In this document: in pieces, positions 16,461-24,456 of the stretch | Position numbering within the stretch: position 1 is the first letter of the stretch | How the letters are laid out: every line of letters begins with the position of its first letter | Assembly: GCF_040655735.1 (NCBI RefSeq) | Contig: NZ_JBFAKK010000017.1 | Span: 62,001-126,000, forward strand | Direction of reading: 5' to 3' | Origin: Phytomonospora sp040655735 | GTDB taxonomy: Bacteria; Actinomycetota; Actinomycetes; Mycobacteriales; Micromonosporaceae | Length of the DNA: 64,000 nt | The notes under the pieces: generated by a model | Seen by the model: only the letters and a program-made list of their open reading frames with translations | Told to the model about the DNA's origin: nothing | The model's database searches: none | Translations under genes and position numbers: made by a program

Positions 16461-17009
16461 TCAGCCGCGCATCGGCGGCTGCGTGGCCAGCGGCGGCTCG
16501 TCGTCGCCGGCGCCCATGCGCCGGTCGTGGTCCTCCTCCACCAGGCGGTACAGCGTCGACTGCGCGTTCTCCACCTGCGGCATGTCCTTGAGCACCTGCT
16601 GCCCGCGCTCACCGGCCGACTCCACCACCAGCGTCCCGAAGCGGAACATGCGCTCGATGACGCCCTGCTCGAAGGAGACATCGTTGATGCGGCCCAGCGG
16701 GATGTCGCGGCCCCGGCGGGTGACCACGCCCGTGCGCAGCAGGACGCGGTGGGTCGTGAAGACGTAATGGGTGGTGGCCCAGGTGACGTAGGGCGTGACG
16801 ACCAGCCAGAGCATCAGCACGGCGATCAGACCCCAGCCCACGGCCTGCCCGACGGCACCCCAGGAGTCGGGCAGCGCGAGCAACCCCACCGTCCCGAACG
16901 CCGCGATCACCACGAACCACACGATCGGCATGAACAGTTCTTTCCAATGCGGATGCGTGTGGAGGATCAGTTCCTCGTCGTCCTGGAGAAGGTTGTTCGG
17001 GAAGCCCAT
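16461..17009 (-). CDS. PH-domain (bPH2-like) membrane protein
   Basis: 182 residues from ATG 17009 (MGFPNNLLQDDEELILHTHP). Two membrane helices (IVWFVVIAAFGTVGLLAL and GWGLIAVLMLWLVVTPYV) precede a bacterial PH domain with YVFTTHRVLLRTGVVTRRGRDIPLGRINDVSF, the strand pattern of YdbS/YdbT-type proteins. In many actinomycetes this gene lies between birA and purK, as here. Its exact function is unknown. Confidence 0.9.
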   Translation of the reverse strand: MGFPNNLLQDDEELILHTHPHWKELFMPIVWFVVIAAFGTVGLLALPDSWGAVGQAVGWGLIAVLMLWLVVTPYVTWATTHYVFTTHRVLLRTGVVTRRGRDIPLGRINDVSFEQGVIERMFRFGTLVVESAGERGQQVLKDMPQVENAQSTLYRLVEEDHDRRMGAGDDEPPLATQPPMRG

Positions 17010-17095
17010 GCTTGGCAACGTACCGTGCCGAAACCAGGCCCTCAAGCCGAACCGCGAGCGTGGGAGCGAGTGTCGAGCGTCCGGGTGAATCCGCC

Positions 17096-18061
17096 CTAAA
17101 CCCACCCGCGGCGGGCGGCCTGCCAGCCCAGCTGGATGCGGGTGTCGACGCCGGCGACGTCCATGAGGTCGCGAACGCGGCGCTGGACGGTGCGCAGCCC
17201 GACGCCGAGGCGGGCGGCGATCGTCTGGTCGGTGAGGCCGGCCAGCAGCAGGGAGAGCAGCATGCGGTCCTCCTCGGAGCTGAAGGGCGCGCCCTCGTCC
17301 GACTGGGGCGCGGGGACGGCGTCGGACCAGACCTGCTCGAAGAGGGCGGCGGCGAGCGCGACGAGGGCGGGGTGCTCGGTGGCCAGGGCGACGGGCTGGG
17401 TGCCGGGTTCGGCGATGATGGCGGCGTCGTCGTCGGCGATGATGATCTTCAGGGGGACGGCGGCGGCGAAGCGGACCTCCTCGCCTCTGGCGGTGAGGTC
17501 GCGGATGCGGTCGACCTGGCCGGGGAGGTCGAGCATGGCCTTCTCGTAGACCATGCGGTAGCGGACGCCGCGGGCGAGCGCCTCGTCGTGGATGGTGAGG
17601 TCGGAGCGGGCGGTGACGCGGGGGGTGCGGATGAAGGCGCGCATCTGGCGCATCGAGCGGCGCTGCATCTGGTCTATGCGGGAGCGCAGGGCGACTTCGC
17701 CGGTGATGGTCTCGGCTTCGTCGCCGCCGAAGCGGCGCTGGGCGTCGCGGTAGGCGCTGACGAGGCCGTGGAGGGCGTCGTAGCCGTGTCGAAGCGCTTC
17801 GAAGCGGTCGGCGAGCAGGCCGCCGAGAGCGGCGTCGGGAGGGACGGCGGTGAAGGCGTCGTCGGCGTGCATGCGCGCCAGGCCGCGGTCGGTGAGGGTC
17901 AGCAGGAGGGCGCCGGCCTCACCGTCGTCGATGTCGAGGACGGTGGCGAGGGTCGCGGCGTCGGTGCGCCCGAGGTTCATCAGGGCGCGGTAGGCGCGCT
18001 CCTCCTCGGCCGCCAGGCCGATCGTCTGCAGTGAACGCTGACCGTTCCACTCTTCCGCCAC
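17096..18061 (-). CDS. TrmB-like / LuxR-type transcriptional regulator
   Basis: 321 residues. The N-terminal 70 or so residues (IGLAAEEERAYRALMNLGRTDAATLATVLDI) are a TrmB-like winged helix. A central ligand or helical region follows. The C-terminal HTH is LuxR type: EDRMLLSLLLAGLTDQTIAA, then GVGLRTVQRRVRDLMDVAGVDTRIQLGWQAARRGW. This pairing occurs in a large actinobacterial regulator family with unknown effectors. Confidence 0.88.
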   Translation of the reverse strand: MAEEWNGQRSLQTIGLAAEEERAYRALMNLGRTDAATLATVLDIDDGEAGALLLTLTDRGLARMHADDAFTAVPPDAALGGLLADRFEALRHGYDALHGLVSAYRDAQRRFGGDEAETITGEVALRSRIDQMQRRSMRQMRAFIRTPRVTARSDLTIHDEALARGVRYRMVYEKAMLDLPGQVDRIRDLTARGEEVRFAAAVPLKIIIADDDAAIIAEPGTQPVALATEHPALVALAAALFEQVWSDAVPAPQSDEGAPFSSEEDRMLLSLLLAGLTDQTIAARLGVGLRTVQRRVRDLMDVAGVDTRIQLGWQAARRGWV

Positions 18062-18184
18062 GGCACCTCCCCGTATGCCCGGGAGCCAACCGTACTACCC
18101 GCCGGGGTCGCAACTCGGGTCTAGGAACATTCCAAAAAGGATCACGATAATCCGGTGGTAATCGTTGCAGCCGATACACAGTCG

Positions 18185-19015
18185 TTACCTGTCCACTGTG
18201 GGGCGGAGGTGGACGACGTCCGCCGCGGCGACGGCGGTGGGCCCTGCGGGGTGGTCGATGACGAGGCGCCCGTCGGCGTCGACGGTCGTGGCGCGGCCGA
18301 GGAGTTCGCCGCCGTCGGGGAGTTCGGCGCGGACATCGGCGCCCAGGGTGGCGCAGGCGGCGCGGTAGTCGGGGGCCAGTCCGCACGCCTCGGGGTCGCC
18401 GTCGGCGGCGGTCCAGGCGCGGTAGCGGTCTTCGAGGCGCGCGAGGAGTCCGGCGAGGATCTCGGCGCGGTCGGTGTTGCGCGCGCCGGCCAGGGCGAGG
18501 GAGCTCGCGTCGGCGCGGGGCAGTTCGGCGGCGGTCAGCGACACGTTGAGGCCGACGCCGAGGACCACGGCGGGGGGCTGGCGGCTGTCGGGGACGAACT
18601 CGGCGAGGATGCCGGCGCTCTTGCGGCGTTCGGGGCCGGCGAGGAGGTCGTTGGGCCACTTGAGCCAGGCCTCGGCCCCGGCGACCTCGCGGACGGTGTC
18701 GACGAGGGCGACGCCGGCCAGCAGCGGCAGCCACCCGAAGCGGAACGTCGGCACGGTCGGGCGCAGCAGGACGCTGACGGCGATGCCCGCGCCCGACGGG
18801 GACGTCCAGCCCCGGCCGAGCCTGCCGCGGCCGGCGGCCTGCCGGTCGGCGGTGACGACCATGCCCTCGGCGGCGCCTTCGCGGGCGAGGTCGGCGAGGT
18901 CGGCGTTGGTGGAGCCGGTCTCGGCCAGGACGCGCAGGCCGGTCCACATGCCGCCGGACAGGACGGCGGCGCGCAGGGTGGTCTCGTCGAGGGGTTCGCG
19001 TCCGGGTGTCGGCAT
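18185..19015 (-). CDS. birA: Biotin-[acetyl-CoA-carboxylase] ligase
   Basis: 276 residues without an N-terminal HTH, so a ligase only and not a repressor. Class I ligase motifs are present: ETGSTNADL, the biotinyl-AMP loop RQAAGRGRLGRGWTSPSGAGIAVSVLL, WLKWPNDLL and KSAGILAE. It attaches biotin to the carboxylase encoded at 50776. Divergent from the M48 protease gene. Confidence 0.96.
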   Translation of the reverse strand: MPTPGREPLDETTLRAAVLSGGMWTGLRVLAETGSTNADLADLAREGAAEGMVVTADRQAAGRGRLGRGWTSPSGAGIAVSVLLRPTVPTFRFGWLPLLAGVALVDTVREVAGAEAWLKWPNDLLAGPERRKSAGILAEFVPDSRQPPAVVLGVGLNVSLTAAELPRADASSLALAGARNTDRAEILAGLLARLEDRYRAWTAADGDPEACGLAPDYRAACATLGADVRAELPDGGELLGRATTVDADGRLVIDHPAGPTAVAAADVVHLRPTVDR

Positions 19016-19070
19016 GGGGCTATCTCATCACCCCCCGTTTCGCCGAGTGCGGGAACACCCCGGCAGGGTT

Positions 19071-19076
19071 TAGCGT
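19071..19076 (+). promoter_or_regulatory. Probable -10 box of a leaderless transcript (M48 gene)
   Basis: TAGCGT ends 6 bases before the ATG at 19083. No ribosome binding site is present. Confidence 0.45.
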
Positions 19077-19082
19077 CGTTGG

Positions 19083-20849
19083 ATGTCACGGGGGACGGCC
19101 GTCAGGGCCGCGATCGCGCTCGGTTTACTCGCCGGGTTCTACGTCTACGCCCTGGCCTGGGCGGTGGGCATCGGCCTGCTCGCGTTGTGGGCGGTGCGCT
19201 CGTTCGGGGTGGTGCTCTCGCTGCCGGTGACGGTGGGGTGCGGGGTCGTCGCCTTCGGGGTGCTCGGCGGGCTGCTGGCCTCGCTGCGGAAGGTGCCCTT
19301 CGAGCCGGGCGGGCGGCCGCTGGGACGCGGGGAGGCGCCGGAGCTGTGGGAGTTCGTCGAGGAGACCGCCCGGCTGGCGGGGACGCGGCCGCCCGACGAG
19401 ATCCACCTCGACGAGGACGTCAACGCCTGGGTGTGCGAGGTCGGCGGGCTGCTGGGGTTGCTGCCGGGAACGAGGCACCTGATGATCGGGCTGCCGTTCC
19501 TGTCGGCGCTGCCGCGCGGGGAGCTGCGGGCGATCGTGGCGCACGAGTGCGGGCACTACGTCGGGCATCACACGCGGCTGGGGCCGGTGACCCACCGCGC
19601 GCAGCTGGCGATCGGCCGGGTCGGCGAGCGCCTGCGCCGACAGTGGTGGAACCCGCTGGCGTGGCCGCTGGTGCCGTACGCGGTGGTGTTCGGGCTGGTG
19701 GCGACGGCGGTGTCGCGGCGGCAGGAGCTGGAGGCCGACCGGGCGGCGGCGGGGATCGCGGGCGCCGACGCGATGCGCGCGGCGCTGCGGGCGCTGCGGG
19801 TCGTCGGCGCGGGCTGGGACTTCTACCTGGGCGCCTACGTCTCCCACGGTCTGCCGCACGGGCTCGTCCCCAAGGGCGTGCTCACCGGCTTCCAGGAGAT
19901 GTGGGACCACCGCCGCGAGTTCGTGGCGCGGCTGGAGACCGGCCTGCCGATCGAGCCGCCCGGCGTCTTCGACACCCACCCGCACCTCGGGGTCCGGCTC
20001 AAGGCCCTCGACGGACTTCCCGCCGAGGGGACGGTCGACGACGAGGGCGAGGCCCGTGACCTGCTGCCCGCAACGCTGTGGGAGGCCTGCGACGGGCTGG
20101 TCGTCGACCTCGACGGCCGCGAGCGCGTGGAATGGGCGGCGTTCACGACCCGCTCCTACGCGGCCGTGCAGCGCGAGATCGCCGAGGACGCCTACCGCTT
20201 CCTCGCCAACGAGACCGGCGTGAACCCGCCGACGCTGACGTCGGTCCTGTGGAACTACGAACGCGGCCGCGGGGAGGCGCTGCTGGCCAAGCTCGCCGGG
20301 CCGCTGTTCCCCTCGCACGGGCTCGCCGCGATCGTGCTGAGCGCCGCCTACGACTCCGACGCGCTCTACTACGCCCACCACTGGGGCGGCGCGCTGCGAC
20401 TGATGCGGCAGGGCGTGCGCCTGTCGGCGGCCGTCGGCGAGCCGGTCACCGACCCGACGCCCACCGGCGGCTTCGACGACCTCGCCGCCGACGTCACCTA
20501 CCGCGACACCGACTGGGACATGGCCGTCACCGTGCACGGCCTGCTGCTCATCCCCTTCGAGGGCCGCCAGCCCCCGAAAGGGCTCTCCGAGACCGGCCGC
20601 CCCTACCAGCGGCTGCGCGAACTCGTCGGCCGCAACAGCCCGCTCACCTACACCCGTCACGAGACCCTCTGGCTCCCCTACGCCCACTGGACCTCGGCAC
20701 ACGTCGAGAACGACAAGCCGCTGCGGCTGACCTTCGAGACCCGCGACGGCGCCCGCCACACCCTCGGCGAGCACTACGCGCCGATGCGTTTCGGTGAGCC
20801 CGCGCGCCTCCTGCGGACACGACTCGCCGCATACGGCATCGGTCGGTGA
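19083..20849 (+). CDS. M48-family membrane metalloprotease
   Basis: 588 residues. N-terminal hydrophobic helices cover about 7-62. The zinc site is HECGHYVGHH (about residues 156-165), with the third ligand in RRQELEADRAAAG. A long C-terminal part (about 290-588) has no obvious family but contains repeated aromatic motifs such as DALYYAHHWGGALRLM. M48 proteases act on membrane or stress-damaged proteins. The gene is unusually long for M48; the extra domain may set substrate choice. Confidence 0.9.
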   Translation: MSRGTAVRAAIALGLLAGFYVYALAWAVGIGLLALWAVRSFGVVLSLPVTVGCGVVAFGVLGGLLASLRKVPFEPGGRPLGRGEAPELWEFVEETARLAGTRPPDEIHLDEDVNAWVCEVGGLLGLLPGTRHLMIGLPFLSALPRGELRAIVAHECGHYVGHHTRLGPVTHRAQLAIGRVGERLRRQWWNPLAWPLVPYAVVFGLVATAVSRRQELEADRAAAGIAGADAMRAALRALRVVGAGWDFYLGAYVSHGLPHGLVPKGVLTGFQEMWDHRREFVARLETGLPIEPPGVFDTHPHLGVRLKALDGLPAEGTVDDEGEARDLLPATLWEACDGLVVDLDGRERVEWAAFTTRSYAAVQREIAEDAYRFLANETGVNPPTLTSVLWNYERGRGEALLAKLAGPLFPSHGLAAIVLSAAYDSDALYYAHHWGGALRLMRQGVRLSAAVGEPVTDPTPTGGFDDLAADVTYRDTDWDMAVTVHGLLLIPFEGRQPPKGLSETGRPYQRLRELVGRNSPLTYTRHETLWLPYAHWTSAHVENDKPLRLTFETRDGARHTLGEHYAPMRFGEPARLLRTRLAAYGIGR

Positions 20850-20852
20850 CAG

Positions 20853-20858
20853 TACGAT
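20853..20858 (+). promoter_or_regulatory. Probable -10 box of a leaderless transcript (accD)
   Basis: TACGAT ends 7 bases before the GTG at 20866; no ribosome binding site separates them. Confidence 0.45.
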
Positions 20859-20865
20859 CGCGTGC

Positions 20866-22449
20866 GTGACCGAGCAGCCGAAGATCGACACGCACACCAC
20901 GGCGGGCAAACTCGCCGACCTGCGATCCCGCCTCGACGCGGCCACGCACGCCGGCAGCGCACGCGCGGTCGAGAAGCAGCACGCGCGCGGCAAGAAGACC
21001 GCCCGCGAGCGCATCGCGATGCTCCTCGACGAAGGCTCCTTCGTCGAACTCGACGAGCTCGCCCGCCACCGGTCGACGAACTTCGGCATGGAGGCCAACC
21101 GGCCCTACGGCGACGGCGTCGTCACCGGCTACGGGACCATCGACGGCCGCCAGGTGTGCGTGTTCGCGCAGGACTTCACCGTCTTCGGCGGGTCCCTCGG
21201 GCAGGTCTTCGGCGAGAAGATCGTCAAGGTCATGGACCTCGCCGTCAAGACCGGCTGCCCCATCATCGGCATCAACGACTCCGGCGGCGCCCGCATCCAG
21301 GAAGGCGTGGTCTCCCTCGGGCTGTACGGGGAGATCTTCTTCCGCAACGTGCGCGCCTCGGGCGTCATCCCGCAGATCTCGCTGATCATGGGCCCCTGCG
21401 CCGGCGGCGCCGTGTACTCCCCCGCCGTCACCGACTTCACCGTGATGGTCGACAAGACCTCGCACATGTTCATCACCGGGCCCGACGTGATCAAGACCGT
21501 CACCGGCGAGGACGTCGGCATGGAGGATCTCGGCGGCGCGCGCACCCACAACGCGACCTCCGGCAACGCCCACCACCTCGCCGCCGACGAGGACGACGCC
21601 GTCGACTACGTCAAGCAGCTGCTGAGCTTCCTGCCGAGCAACAACTTCGACGAGGCCCCCGCCTTCGACGCCTCCGCGACGCTGGAGCGGTCGGACGAGG
21701 ACCTCGCGCTCGACACGCTCATCCCCGACTCCGCCAACCAGCCCTACGACATGCACACCGTCATCGAGACCGTCCTCGACGACGGCGAGTTCTGCGAAGT
21801 GCAGCCGCTGTTCGCGCAGAACATCATCGTCGGCTTCGGCCGCGTCGACGGGCGCTCGGTCGGCGTCGTGGCCAACCAGCCCATGCACTTCGCCGGGTGC
21901 CTCGACATCGACGCCTCCGAGAAGGCCGCCCGCTTCGTGCGGACCTGCGACGCCTTCAACATCCCCGTGCTCACCTTCGTCGACGTCCCCGGCTTCCTCC
22001 CCGGCACCGACCAGGAGTGGAACGGCATCATCCGGCGCGGCGCGAAACTCATCTACGCCTACGCCGAGGCCACCGTCCCCAAAGTCACCGTCATCACCCG
22101 CAAGGCCTACGGCGGCGCCTACGACGTCATGGGCTCCAAACACCTCGGCGCCGACCTCAACCTCGCCTGGCCGACGGCACAGATCGCCGTCATGGGGGCC
22201 CAAGGCGCGGTGAACATCGTCTACCGCCGCGAACTCGCCGAAGCCGACGACGTCGACGCCCGCCGAGCGGAGCTGATCACCGAGTACGAAGACGCCCTGT
22301 GCAACCCGTACCTGGCGGCCGAGCGCGGGTACGTCGACGCGGTGGTGGAGCCCTCGGCGACGCGGGCGCACATCGTGCGGGGACTGCGGGCGCTGAGGAC
22401 GAAGCGCGAGACGCTGCCGCCGAAGAAGCACGGAAACATTCCGTTGTAG
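20866..22449 (+). CDS. accD: Acyl-CoA carboxylase beta (carboxyltransferase) subunit
   Basis: 527 residues from GTG 20866 (VTEQPKIDTHTTAGKLADL); an upstream in-frame GTG lies inside the M48 gene. It transfers carboxylate from biotin to acetyl-, propionyl- or butyryl-CoA. Conserved parts include NDSGGARIQEGV, GPCAGGAVYSPA, TGPDVIKTVTGEDV, DVPGFLPGTDQEWNGIIRRGAKL and RKAYGGAYDVMGSK. It matches the PccB/AccD5 type of actinomycetes. The epsilon subunit gene that normally follows is displaced 3 kb to 25492. Confidence 0.95.
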   Translation: MTEQPKIDTHTTAGKLADLRSRLDAATHAGSARAVEKQHARGKKTARERIAMLLDEGSFVELDELARHRSTNFGMEANRPYGDGVVTGYGTIDGRQVCVFAQDFTVFGGSLGQVFGEKIVKVMDLAVKTGCPIIGINDSGGARIQEGVVSLGLYGEIFFRNVRASGVIPQISLIMGPCAGGAVYSPAVTDFTVMVDKTSHMFITGPDVIKTVTGEDVGMEDLGGARTHNATSGNAHHLAADEDDAVDYVKQLLSFLPSNNFDEAPAFDASATLERSDEDLALDTLIPDSANQPYDMHTVIETVLDDGEFCEVQPLFAQNIIVGFGRVDGRSVGVVANQPMHFAGCLDIDASEKAARFVRTCDAFNIPVLTFVDVPGFLPGTDQEWNGIIRRGAKLIYAYAEATVPKVTVITRKAYGGAYDVMGSKHLGADLNLAWPTAQIAVMGAQGAVNIVYRRELAEADDVDARRAELITEYEDALCNPYLAAERGYVDAVVEPSATRAHIVRGLRALRTKRETLPPKKHGNIPL

Positions 22450-22462
22450 TTGCGGCTGGTTA

Positions 22463-22582
22463 GTTGGTGGCGGGCTCGTTGGCGGCTGGCTCGTTGGTGG
22501 CGGGCTCGTTGGCGGCTGGCTCGTTGGCGGCTGGCTCGTTGGCGGCTGGCTCGTTGGCGGCTGGCTCGTTGGCGGCTGCGCC
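22463..22582. repeat. Eight tandem copies of a 15-bp unit
   Basis: Units alternate at first between GTTGGTGGCGGGCTC and GTTGGCGGCTGGCTC, then continue as the second form; the eighth is degenerate. The array starts 13 bases after the accD stop. A 15-bp period keeps codon phase, but no convincing frame with a start site uses it. Confidence 0.92.
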
Positions 22583-22635
22583 GCGGGCGCGCTTCGCACG
22601 CTTGCCGCTGGGCGCGGTGGCCCCCTCCGCCGTCT

Positions 22636-22690
22636 CGTGGGGGGACGGACGTGGGGAGACGGACGTGGGGGGACGGACGTGGGGGGTGGG
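22636..22690. repeat. G-rich tandem repeat, 14-bp unit
   Basis: Three copies of CGTGGGG(G/A)GACGGA and a partial fourth give repeated G4-6 tracts on the plus strand. Confidence 0.85.
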
Positions 22691-22769
22691 GGACGGCTTT
22701 GGCGGCCCCGCGCCGTACGCGGCAGAGTTGGCGGGGCGCGGGGTCAGGGCGGGGCGGTTCGGCGTGGGT

Positions 22770-22787
22770 GGGGTGCGGGGTGCGGGG
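22770..22787. repeat. Short inverted counterpart of the heptamer array
   Basis: GGGGTGCGGGGTGCGGGG on the plus strand is the reverse complement of part of the GCACCCC array at 22981-23071, so the two could pair as a long hairpin or cruciform. Confidence 0.75.
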
Positions 22788-22864
22788 CTCTGCGCGGGGT
22801 GAGGGTGCTGTGGAAGGCGTGGGGCGCTTCGGTGGTGGCTCGCGAGCGGGGGCGCGCAGGGTGC

Positions 22865-22892
22865 GGGCTGGTGACGGCGGGCTGGTGACGGC
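22865..22892. repeat. Perfect duplication of a 14-bp unit
   Basis: GGGCTGGTGACGGC occurs twice head to tail. Confidence 0.85.
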
Positions 22893-22980
22893 GTCCGGCG
22901 GCTCGGGCGCTAGCGACGCTCCGCGTTGACTCGCCCCGTCTCGCTTCGCTCCACTGCTCTGGGTTTCGCGGCTCTGCCAC

Positions 22981-23071
22981 CCCGCACCCCGCACCCCGCA
23001 CCCCGCACCCCGCACCCCGCACCCCGCACCCCGCACCCCGCACCCCGCACCCCGCACCCCGCACCCCGCAC
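22981..23071. repeat. Thirteen perfect tandem copies of CCCGCAC
   Basis: The 7-bp unit CCCGCAC repeats 13 times without error. On the minus strand this gives GGGG tracts separated by TGC, an ideal pattern for G-quadruplexes (i-motif on the plus strand). The period is out of codon phase. Confidence 0.95.
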
Positions 23072-23402
23072 CCACGAGTGTCAGCGCGGCCGTCGCCGCC
23101 GCACCGGCGGACGGCCGGCTCGACGACCGCGTGAGCGGCGACGCTCTCCGGTTCGGATTGAGGTTCGGACCAGCCATCGTGCGCACGGCCACCGCCCTCC
23201 GCGCCGTCTGAGCACCGACGCGTCCACGACCGATTCAGCGAGTGGCCGGTCCAACGATCGCGCGAGCGGCAGCGCGCTCGAGTTCGGGCTCGGCCCAGCC
23301 AGCATGTGCGGCCACCGCCCTCTTTGCCCTCGCAGTTCGCCTCCGACGGCGCTGCGGCTCTGCGCCACCCCGCCGCCCTCGCCCCGCCTCAGAGGCAACG
23401 CA

Positions 23403-23483
23403 TGCGCTCGCTGTACTGGCGGGCGGACTGCACAAAGGCTGCGTGATGCATTGACCGCCCGGGCCAAGCGATCACACCTGCGG
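23403..23483 (+). repeat. Degenerate direct repeat, copy 1
   Basis: The segment 23403-23449 matches 23729-23775 at 44 of 47 positions, and both are followed by ATCACACCTGCGG (here 23471-23483). Confidence 0.75.
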
Positions 23484-23728
23484 TCGGTTCACCGGTCCGC
23501 AGGTCGGCCGCCTCCCCCCTCGCACTCGCCGTTCACCTCGTCGCCCCACCGCAGCTCCACGCCACCCCGCCGCCGCACTTACCGTCGCCTCGCCGCACAC
23601 CACGTGTCTCAACCCAGCGCCTGCACTCGCTGTAGCGGCGGGAGGCTCGCACGATCTCGACTTGGCCGTCGTGCGGCCGCTCGGGCGCCGCCCAACTCCA
23701 CCGCCTCGCCCTCGCCCTCGCGTCTGCG

Positions 23729-23817
23729 TGCGCTCGCCGTACTGGCGGGCGGACTGCACAGAGGCTGCGCGATGCGCGTTTGCATCGGCCGCCCAGTCCC
23801 AGCCATCACACCTGCGG
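23729..23817 (+). repeat. Degenerate direct repeat, copy 2
   Basis: Second copy of the repeat at 23403; the shared ATCACACCTGCGG is at 23805-23817. The spacing between copies is 326 bases. Confidence 0.75.
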
Positions 23818-24456
23818 CCGCGGCCGCGTCTCCCTTCGGCCTCGCCTTTCATCTCGCCTCGCCACCGCGTGCTCCGTCGAACTGGCAGGGCGGCCGGCGC
23901 GACAGCCATGTGAACGGACCCCCACGCCCTCGCCCCAAAGCGTGAGCGAGCGCAGCCGTCCTGGTGCGCGCCGCACGGCGGATGCGCTGGCGACCATTGG
24001 TGCGCGGCGGCCACGAGCCCGGCCCGGCCCGGCTCCGCCATCGTGTGGGCCCCCGCCACTGGCCTGTCCCACCCCTGGTCCCACCCCTGCCCGTCACCCC
24101 GGCGCGCGCTCAAACGTCCGCGAGGGCGCTCGCCGCACCGGCCTGCGGCTGGACGGAGATCGCGTGGGCGACGCACGCGCACGACCTCGGCCGGGTACCA
24201 CGTGCCTTCGCCGCGCTCGCCCCGCTCGTCCAATGTCCGCGGGCGCGCCCGCCCCAACCGCTCCCCCGCCCACCCGCCGCCACCCCCTCCCCGCACACCC
24301 CGTTCCCGACCACTCCCACCGTCGCCCGCTCGCGACCGCACGCACTGCGGTCGCCCCTCCCAGCCCACCCGTGTCAGTGGCTCATCTCGCCCGCGTGCTC
24401 CGGTAGCGTTTCGACAGGAACCATTTACCACTTGTTGCGAAATATTGGAGCCGCTC

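Larger units (their letters stand above)
22450..24456. other. Repeat-rich, apparently non-coding spacer of about 2 kb
   Basis: No gene is supported. Every long open frame here (both strands) is Arg/Pro/Ala-rich, full of short repeats and without a ribosome binding site or family likeness. The first 620 bases hold at least four tandem-repeat blocks (15-, 14-, 14- and 7-bp units). The middle (about 23100-23900) holds degenerate direct repeats. The last 500 bases are C-rich low complexity. The spacer separates accD from accE, genes that are usually adjacent. Confidence 0.7.

Noticed and set aside
22981..23071. CRISPR-like regular array
   Set aside because: The unit is 7 bp and there are no spacers; it is a simple tandem repeat.
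22221..23192. Minus-strand frame containing GCGVRGA and QRASR peptide repeats
   Set aside because: The peptide repeats only reflect the 7-bp and 15-bp DNA repeats; the frame also runs into accD antisense.
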